Below are positions 6,126-11,011 of a stretch of 11,011 nt of DNA, one piece after another. Source of the DNA: Burkholderiales bacterium UBA2459 (GTDB taxonomy: Bacteria > Pseudomonadota > Gammaproteobacteria > Burkholderiales > Burkholderiaceae_E); contig DDPV01000023.1 in the NCBI GenBank assembly GCA_002342365.1, forward strand, positions 21,778 to 32,788, read 5' to 3'. The position numbers were made by a program, and so were the translations under genes. Every line of letters begins with the position of its first letter. Position 1 is the first letter of the stretch. The notes under the pieces were generated by a model that did not search any database, was not told where the DNA came from, and saw only the letters and a list, made by a program, of their open reading frames with translations.

Positions 6126-7001
6126 ATGCGATTGTTTTCATTTCGAGACGGCGCTCGCGTCAAACTCGGTGTTTTGCGCTCGGCTGAAGGCACGAAGTAT
6201 GCAGCGCTTGACGATATCGCGCCTTGGGCACCTCAGAGCATGCCTGCCTTGTTGGCGATCCCCAAGGCACTTGAGACGATCGCTGCGGCCATTGCAAGCG
6301 CGCCAACGGCTTTGTTGCGCGACACAGCCGAGCTTCGTTTTGCGCCCTTGATCCCTGATGCGGGCAAAGTCATTTGCATGGGTTTGAATTACGCCGACCA
6401 TGCAGCTGAGGGCGGGCATGCCAGACCGGACTACCCAAGTTTTTTCCTTCGCGCAAGCACGTCCTTGCTCGGGCACGGCGAGGCTATGCTGCGGCCGCGC
6501 CAGAGTCATCAGCTCGATTACGAGGCCGAGCTTGCGGTGATCATCGGGCAGCGCGCAAGGCATCTGAAGGCGCAGGATGCGCTTGGCTGTGTTGCAGGTT
6601 ACAGTTTATTTAACGATGCGTCGGTTCGCGATTTTCAGCGCAAAACTTCGCAATGGACGATTGGCAAGAACTTTGATGCCACAGGACCCTTTGGCCCCTG
6701 GCTTGTCAGCTGCGATGAGTTGCCCGAAGGTGCAGCAGGATTGCGTATTCGATCGCGCCTCAATGGGCAGGTCATGCAAGATGCAAACACCAGCGATTTT
6801 CTGTTTGATGTTCGCGAGGCCTTGGTGCTGATTTCGGCTTGTATGACGCTTGAGCCTGGCGATGTGATCATGACTGGAACACCTGCAGGCGTCGGTTATG
6901 CAAGAAAGCCACCGGTTTTCATGAAAGCGGGGGATGTCTGCGAGATTGAAATTGAGGGTGTCGGGCTGTTGAGCAATCCGGTTGTTGACGATGTGGAATA
7001 A
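6126..7001 (+). CDS. Fumarylacetoacetate hydrolase (FAH) family protein
   Basis: A 291-residue, two-part protein with an N-terminal variable domain (about 1-70) and the C-terminal FAH fold. Visible are MGLNYADHAAE (85-95) with a likely catalytic His92, DYEAELAVIIG (131-141) with metal-binding Glu133 and Glu135, FND with Asp164, GKNFDATGPFGPW with Lys181 (180-192), and TGTPAGVG (250-257). This is the Mg/Mn-dependent family that hydrolyses acylpyruvates or related 2-oxo compounds by C-C bond cleavage. Relatives include 2-hydroxyhepta-2,4-diene-1,7-dioate isomerases and oxaloacetate decarboxylases, so the exact reaction is open. The start is fixed by AAGGAG 6 bases upstream of ATG. It is cytoplasmic. 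It is divergent from the SDR-amidase operon, and the small downstream gene overlaps its stop. Confidence 0.92.
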   Translation: MRLFSFRDGARVKLGVLRSAEGTKYAALDDIAPWAPQSMPALLAIPKALETIAAAIASAPTALLRDTAELRFAPLIPDAGKVICMGLNYADHAAEGGHARPDYPSFFLRASTSLLGHGEAMLRPRQSHQLDYEAELAVIIGQRARHLKAQDALGCVAGYSLFNDASVRDFQRKTSQWTIGKNFDATGPFGPWLVSCDELPEGAAGLRIRSRLNGQVMQDANTSDFLFDVREALVLISACMTLEPGDVIMTGTPAGVGYARKPPVFMKAGDVCEIEIEGVGLLSNPVVDDVE

Positions 7002-7290
7002 GTTAAAACAATCGCTCAGCCGGCAAAAGGCGAGCGCGCCGAAAAAAGCCGCCGCTGCCAAGCCTGCGGGCAGCGTGCCAGGGGCTGTGCCGTCTCCGCC
7101 TGCCCAAGCTCAAAGCGCGGCTGCAAGCACGCCAAAAGATGCCAAAGACGCAGCCTTGCAGCAAGAGCGCGAGGCGGTCAAAGCAAGTTTTCAGTCCGAT
7201 CCACAAACGGTGGTTGCCGTTATTCGTGCTTGGCTACACGAGGACGCAAAACGGGCTGCTTTGCCCAAGGAGGACGCCAGGCCCAAGTGA
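6991..7290 (+). CDS. Small protein with a FliF-C-terminus-like motif
   Basis: A 99-residue cytoplasmic protein with no signal peptide and no membrane segment. The N-terminus MWNKLKQSLSRQK is basic and amphipathic. Residues 14-50 are a low-complexity Ala/Pro/Lys linker. Residues 51-67 look helical and charged. Residues 70-85, DPQTVVAVIRAWLHED, resemble the extreme C-terminus of flagellar MS-ring protein FliF (pattern D-P-x-x-V-x-x-V-I-R-x-W-x-x-x-D), the part that binds FliG. It has no other part of FliF. ATG 6991 lies 11 bases inside the FAH-family gene, implying translational coupling; no strong SD is seen, and TTG 6982 is an alternative start. The last 71 bases overlap emrB on the other strand. 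Coding status is likely rather than proven; function is unknown. Confidence 0.7.
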   Translation: MWNKLKQSLSRQKASAPKKAAAAKPAGSVPGAVPSPPAQAQSAAASTPKDAKDAALQQEREAVKASFQSDPQTVVAVIRAWLHEDAKRAALPKEDARPK

Positions 7291-8785
7291 GCGCCAAAAT
7301 CAGCGCCATGAGGGCAAAAATCAGCGCACAGGCATGAAAGAACTGGTTGGTCGCCATCATGTAGGCCTGTTTAAACACAAGTTGTTCGGCGACAGCAAGC
7401 TCACCGTCAGCGCCGATTCCCAAGCTGCGAACAGCCTCCAGATAGCCGATGGTTGCCCCATCGAGCGCCTGAATCCGGCTGCCGAGTTCGACATAGGCTT
7501 GCGCTGCCCAGTGATCCCAGGCAGTCACACCGATGGCAGCCCCGAGTGCTGCACCGAGCATGCGGGAGAAATTTGAAAAGCCGGTGGCAGCGGCCAGTCG
7601 CTCGTTGGCAATAAGCGAGAGCATGTAACTTTGGATCGGTATGAAAAATATCGCCATCCCAAGGCCTTGTAAAAGGCGCGGCATGATGATCTCCCAATAG
7701 CCGGCCTCGAGCGTGAAGCTGCCACTCCAATACGAAGTGAGCGATAAAAGGCTAAAGGAGATCAAGGACAAATACTGCGGATTGAGCCTGTGAATGTTGC
7801 GCCCGACCAGCGGTGAAAAAATCAGATTGAAAATGGCAATCGGTGCGATCGCAAGCCCGGCCTGAACCGTGTTGTAGCCCATCACAAGCAGCAGCCAAAG
7901 CGGAAAAACCACAACGCTTGCATAGTAGGTCATAAAGCCCACGGTGAGCATGCTCACGCCGGCCGTGTACTGAAACTGCCTGAGCAGGCTCAGATCGACC
8001 ACGGCCTCCTTTTCGCTCCAGGACCAAGCCACGAAATAGGCCATGGCAAGCAGCCCGAGCAAAGTCGCTGCGAGCACCTTTGGTGACTCGAACCAGTCCT
8101 CCTCGCGACCGTGTTCGAGTACCCATTGAAGACTGCCCACGCCGATCACAAGCAGGGCAAAACCGATGCGGTCAAGCGCAATCGGCTTGCGTTCGGATTC
8201 ATGGTTCTTCATCAGTTTCCAGGTGGTGTAGGCCACGGCGATACCGGCTGGACCGTTGATCAAAAAGAGCCAACTCCAATGCACATGGTCAACCAGATAG
8301 CCGCCCAGCACCGGACCGATTACCGGAGCGATGACGACGACCATTGCCCACAGTCCCATCGCCTGCCCCCGCTTTTCAGGGGGGTAGCATCGCAAAAGCA
8401 GGGTTTGGGATAAGGGCAGGATCGGACCGCCTGCTAATCCTTGTAACAATCGCATGCTCACCAGCATCTCAAGGCTTGTTGAAAGGGCTGCAAGCATGCT
8501 CGCTGCAGTAAAAGCGCTCACAACGGCTACAAAAACACGAACCTCGCCAAAGCGTCGTGCAAGCCAACCGGTAAGGGGCAGTGCGATCGCGCAGGCAATC
8601 GAATACGAGGAAATGATGGCGGTGCCTTGCTGTGGCGAAACGCCAAGGTCACCTGCAATCGTTGCAACCGCAACGTTTGCAATGGTGATATCAAGTATCT
8701 CCATGAAGGTACCCAGGGAAATCATCAACGTGAGCAAAGCGAGTGCACCGCCTTGCACGGGTTGCAGAACCTGGGTTTGACTCAC
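7220..8785 (-). CDS. emrB: EmrB-type MFS multidrug efflux permease (DHA2, 14 TM)
   Basis: A 521-residue inner-membrane drug/H+ antiporter, normal in length for the 14-TM DHA2 family. It shows LDITIANVAVATIAGDLGVS (31-50, the TM1 motif), LTGWLARRFG (71-80, motif A), RLLQGLAGGPILPLSQ (112-127, motif B region) and IGPVLGGYLVDHVHWSWLF (156-174, motif C). The TM2 start reads TAIISSY (55-61), where many EmrB proteins have a Trp. The start codon is GTG 8785, in a GTGA overlap (8782-8785) with the emrA stop, so translation is coupled. It works with the EmrA adaptor and an outer-membrane channel not encoded here, exporting hydrophobic toxic compounds or weak acids. The 3' end overlaps the convergent small gene by 71 bp, and the C-terminal tail after the last TM (about 504-521) is basic. 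Confidence 0.94.
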   Translation of the reverse strand: MSQTQVLQPVQGGALALLTLMISLGTFMEILDITIANVAVATIAGDLGVSPQQGTAIISSYSIACAIALPLTGWLARRFGEVRVFVAVVSAFTAASMLAALSTSLEMLVSMRLLQGLAGGPILPLSQTLLLRCYPPEKRGQAMGLWAMVVVIAPVIGPVLGGYLVDHVHWSWLFLINGPAGIAVAYTTWKLMKNHESERKPIALDRIGFALLVIGVGSLQWVLEHGREEDWFESPKVLAATLLGLLAMAYFVAWSWSEKEAVVDLSLLRQFQYTAGVSMLTVGFMTYYASVVVFPLWLLLVMGYNTVQAGLAIAPIAIFNLIFSPLVGRNIHRLNPQYLSLISFSLLSLTSYWSGSFTLEAGYWEIIMPRLLQGLGMAIFFIPIQSYMLSLIANERLAAATGFSNFSRMLGAALGAAIGVTAWDHWAAQAYVELGSRIQALDGATIGYLEAVRSLGIGADGELAVAEQLVFKQAYMMATNQFFHACALIFALMALILALTWAWRPPWAKQPVLRPRVAKHE

Positions 8786-10002
8786 TGCGCGTGTCGCTCG
8801 ATGATCTTGCGAATTCGCGCCTGAATCACCGGATCTTCGTGCGGACCTGGGCTCATCGGCGTCAAGACCTTTGTTGCTGCGCTGGCAGCCTTGGCTGCGT
8901 CGCCCGACACATGGGTCAAGCGCTGCCCTTCTTTTCGGCGTACATCAACCTTGACCCGCATCGAGAGTCCCACGCGCAAGGGATGCTTCTTCAAATCTTC
9001 GGCTTCAAGCGCAATCCGAACCGGTACACGTTGCACGACCTTTACCCAATTGCCGCTCGCTTGCTGCGCAGGCAGCAGCGAAAAAGCCGTCCCCGTCCCT
9101 GGCGAGATGCCCACCAGCTTGCCCCGAAAGAGGACCGTATCGCCGTACAAGTCGGCCGAAAGGCTGACGGGCTGGTCCAGGCGCAGCTCAGCGATTTGGT
9201 TTTCCTTAAAGTTTGCGTCCACCCACAGCTGATCAAGCGGCACGATTGCCATCAAAGCGCTTCCCTGTGCCACGCGCTGGCCTGGCTGGGCGCTTCGCCT
9301 GGCGACCTGACCACTGATCGGTGCCAGGATCTGGGCGCGCTGTTTGATGAGCCAAGCCTCACGCAGTCTGGCAGCCTGACTCAACACGCTCGGGTGCTCA
9401 TACACCGAGGTATCACGCAACAGCGCTCGGGAGGCGACCGCTTGCTGCTGGCTCGCCTCCCATTGCGAGCGGGCCGCTTCGACCTGCGCCTCGGCTGCGC
9501 GAAACTGAGCCTCGGCGTTGCGAAAATCCTCTTGCGTTGTGAGTCCGCGGCTCGCTAAGGCAGCGCGCCTTTCAAGATAGGCCCGATGACGTTCCAAATC
9601 ATGGTTTGCGCGGGTCCACTCGGCATGCTTTGCCTTGACCTGCGCATCGCTTACCGCGACTTGTCGCCCGAGTGATGTAATTTCTCGAACGGTCTTGGCA
9701 AGCTCAGATTCAAGCTCCTGAATCTGGATGTCGATATCACTTTCGTCAAAGGCGAGCAGGGCCTCTCCAGCCTTGACATGATCGGTTTCTGCAACATAAA
9801 CCTCGCGAACGGTTCCTGCCGTCAGCGCGCTGACCGGGACCACATGACCTTGCACATAGGCGTTATCGGTGGCGACGATATCGCGCAGGTAATGGTTCCA
9901 GTAAAGAAGTGAGACCGTTGCGATTGCAAGAACAAGAACGCTCAGAACGAGCAGACGACCTTTGCGGCCCGAGGGCCGTGAAGGCTCAACAGCAGTTTGC
10001 AT
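8782..10002 (-). CDS. emrA: EmrA-type HlyD-family membrane fusion protein
   Basis: A 406-residue periplasmic adaptor anchored by one N-terminal membrane helix (about 16-35) after a short basic tail. It is followed by the first half of the lipoyl domain (ATDNAYVQGHVVPV, 44-57), a long coiled-coil hairpin (about 92-215, Glu/Ala/Gln-rich heptads), the second half of the lipoyl domain (APISGQVARRSAQPGQ, 227-242) and a beta-barrel. Family hallmarks are LWVDANFKENQIAEL (259-273) and GTGTAFSLLPAQQASGNW (302-319). It links EmrB to an outer-membrane factor. The C-terminal tail (about 360-406) is slightly longer than I expect and of mixed composition. ATG 10002 lies 7 bp after the quinone oxidoreductase stop. 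No strong SD is visible, which suggests coupling to the upstream gene. Confidence 0.94.
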   Translation of the reverse strand: MQTAVEPSRPSGRKGRLLVLSVLVLAIATVSLLYWNHYLRDIVATDNAYVQGHVVPVSALTAGTVREVYVAETDHVKAGEALLAFDESDIDIQIQELESELAKTVREITSLGRQVAVSDAQVKAKHAEWTRANHDLERHRAYLERRAALASRGLTTQEDFRNAEAQFRAAEAQVEAARSQWEASQQQAVASRALLRDTSVYEHPSVLSQAARLREAWLIKQRAQILAPISGQVARRSAQPGQRVAQGSALMAIVPLDQLWVDANFKENQIAELRLDQPVSLSADLYGDTVLFRGKLVGISPGTGTAFSLLPAQQASGNWVKVVQRVPVRIALEAEDLKKHPLRVGLSMRVKVDVRRKEGQRLTHVSGDAAKAASAATKVLTPMSPGPHEDPVIQARIRKIIERHAQ

Positions 10003-10009
10003 GGTGAAC

Positions 10010-11011
10010 TCAATCGAGGTGGATCAGCACCTTACCGAGAATCTTCATGCTTTCACAGTCCTGATGTGCCGAAATCACATCATGAAGTTGATAGCGTTTG
10101 TAAATCTGATGGTGTAGCTTGTTTTCAGCAAGTGCCTGGTTAATGAAGCTTTCTGCTTCGCGATGGGCTGCATCACCCATGGCATAGACCAGTACAAATC
10201 GAACCGTCAGATCTTTTGCAAGCATCGGCCAAAAGGGAATGCTGGGCTCCGGGATCGCATCGGAGGCATAGGTGGCTATCACGCCTCTTGCACGCAGGAG
10301 CGCGAGGCTGTGCGCAAGGTTCACGCCGAAGGCAACATCGATCACCCGGTCGATGGGGTTATCCTCAGCAAGCAGCTGCCTGCAGGTTTGCACAAGCGGC
10401 TCTTCCCTGTAATTGATCACATGATCAGCGCCTGCGCGCAGAGCGGCTTGCGCTTGGTCCTGTCGCGAGACGGTTGCAATCACGCATTGCGCACCATCGA
10501 GTTTTGCCATTTGCACTGCGTAAAAGCCAACGGCGCCAGCGCCGCCCAAGACCAGCACCCGCTTGCCGCGAACGCTGCCGTCAGCAAAGACGCAGCGGTG
10601 CGCGGTCATCGCCGGTATGCCCATGCAGGCGCCCGCCTCAAAGTCAGCACAATCGGGTAGAACAACGGCATTGGACGCGGGCACGCAACAATATTGCGCG
10701 CAGGTGCCCAAGGCTCGCCCCAGGGTAGCCTCATAGACCCAAACGCGCTCGCCGATGCGTTCAGGGCTAACACCTTCGCCAACCGCGTCGATCACGCCCG
10801 AGCCGTCCTGATGCGGGATGATTAAGGCAAAGGGCATGCTGTTGTTGCCACGATGTCCGCCGCGATTTTTTGTATCCGACGGATTGACCGCCGAGACTTT
10901 GATGCGAACGCGTACTTCGCCCACGGAGGGTTCGGGCACATCGAGTTCGCCAACTTGCAAAACCTCTGCAGCCGGGCCTTTGCGGGTGTAAAACGCAGCT
11001 TGCATTGTCAT
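10010..11011 (-). CDS. NADPH:quinone oxidoreductase (zinc-independent MDR family)
   Basis: A 333-residue protein of full family length. The N-terminal GroES-like domain includes VSAVNPSDTKNR (39-50) and IPHQDGSGVIDAVGEGV (65-81). The nucleotide-binding Rossmann domain includes RVLVLGGAGAVGFYAVQMAK (151-170) with the GGAGAVG loop at 156-162. The zinc-binding residues of alcohol dehydrogenases are absent, as in quinone oxidoreductases. It should use NADPH to reduce quinones or similar electrophilic carbonyls in the cytosol. The first Met codon is exactly at the window edge (11009-11011), and a second Met is at residue 3, so the start, promoter and any regulator lie outside. It is followed after 7 bp by emrA, so it belongs to the same operon. 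Confidence 0.9.
   Translation of the reverse strand: MTMQAAFYTRKGPAAEVLQVGELDVPEPSVGEVRVRIKVSAVNPSDTKNRGGHRGNNSMPFALIIPHQDGSGVIDAVGEGVSPERIGERVWVYEATLGRALGTCAQYCCVPASNAVVLPDCADFEAGACMGIPAMTAHRCVFADGSVRGKRVLVLGGAGAVGFYAVQMAKLDGAQCVIATVSRQDQAQAALRAGADHVINYREEPLVQTCRQLLAEDNPIDRVIDVAFGVNLAHSLALLRARGVIATYASDAIPEPSIPFWPMLAKDLTVRFVLVYAMGDAAHREAESFINQALAENKLHHQIYKRYQLHDVISAHQDCESMKILGKVLIHLD

Noticed and set aside
6061..6141. 27-residue N-terminal extension of the SDR.
   Set aside because: It crosses the divergent promoter and into the FAH-family gene; AAGGAG and the Rossmann start both fit ATG 6060.
1..11011. CRISPR array, tRNA/rRNA, insertion sequence, prophage or defence system.
   Set aside because: No spaced direct repeats, RNA gene signatures, transposase or integrase motifs, or terminal inverted repeats were seen; all long frames are explained by housekeeping-type or transport families.

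Overview
This is about 11 kb of gene-dense bacterial DNA of moderately high GC, with short spacers, 4-base stop/start overlaps and Shine-Dalgarno (SD) sites of the AAGGAG type. The gene content (DUF3299 with a LolD/MacB-like ABC pair, a glycine-zipper envelope protein, and EmrAB of the proteobacterial type) suggests a proteobacterium, most likely a betaproteobacterium of the Burkholderiales. This placement is inferred from family resemblance, not from a marker gene.

Layout from left to right. (1) Positions 1-108 are the 3' end of a plus-strand gene resembling the C-terminus of an LEA-type-2 protein; it ends in a hairpin terminator. (2) A minus-strand operon, 2953 down to 130, reads ABC ATPase, FtsX/MacB-type permease, secreted DUF3299 protein. 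The permease lacks a normal start codon for its expected N-terminus and carries a Gly/Ala/Gln hexapeptide repeat. (3) A divergent spacer (2954-3100) holds six perfect-register 12-bp repeats. A plus-strand glycine-zipper envelope protein follows (3101-3796). (4) A minus-strand pair, 6060 down to 3793, reads SDR oxidoreductase then amidase. (5) A plus-strand pair diverges from it across a 65-bp spacer with a plausible promoter: a fumarylacetoacetate-hydrolase-family enzyme and an overlapping 99-residue protein whose tail resembles the FliG-binding C-terminus of FliF. (6) A minus-strand operon, from the right edge down to 7220, reads quinone oxidoreductase, emrA, emrB. The last gene overlaps the small protein tail-to-tail by 71 bp.

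How the genes may work together: the ABC/DUF3299 set looks like an envelope transport or extraction module. SDR, amidase and the FAH-family enzyme look like a small catabolic cluster split across a divergent promoter. The quinone oxidoreductase and EmrAB look like a detoxification and efflux unit. I saw no tRNA, rRNA, CRISPR array, transposase, phage gene or defence system. No spacer exceeds 300 bp. The observations most worth checking are the FliF-tail-like small protein, the permease start and repeat, and the 12-bp repeat array.
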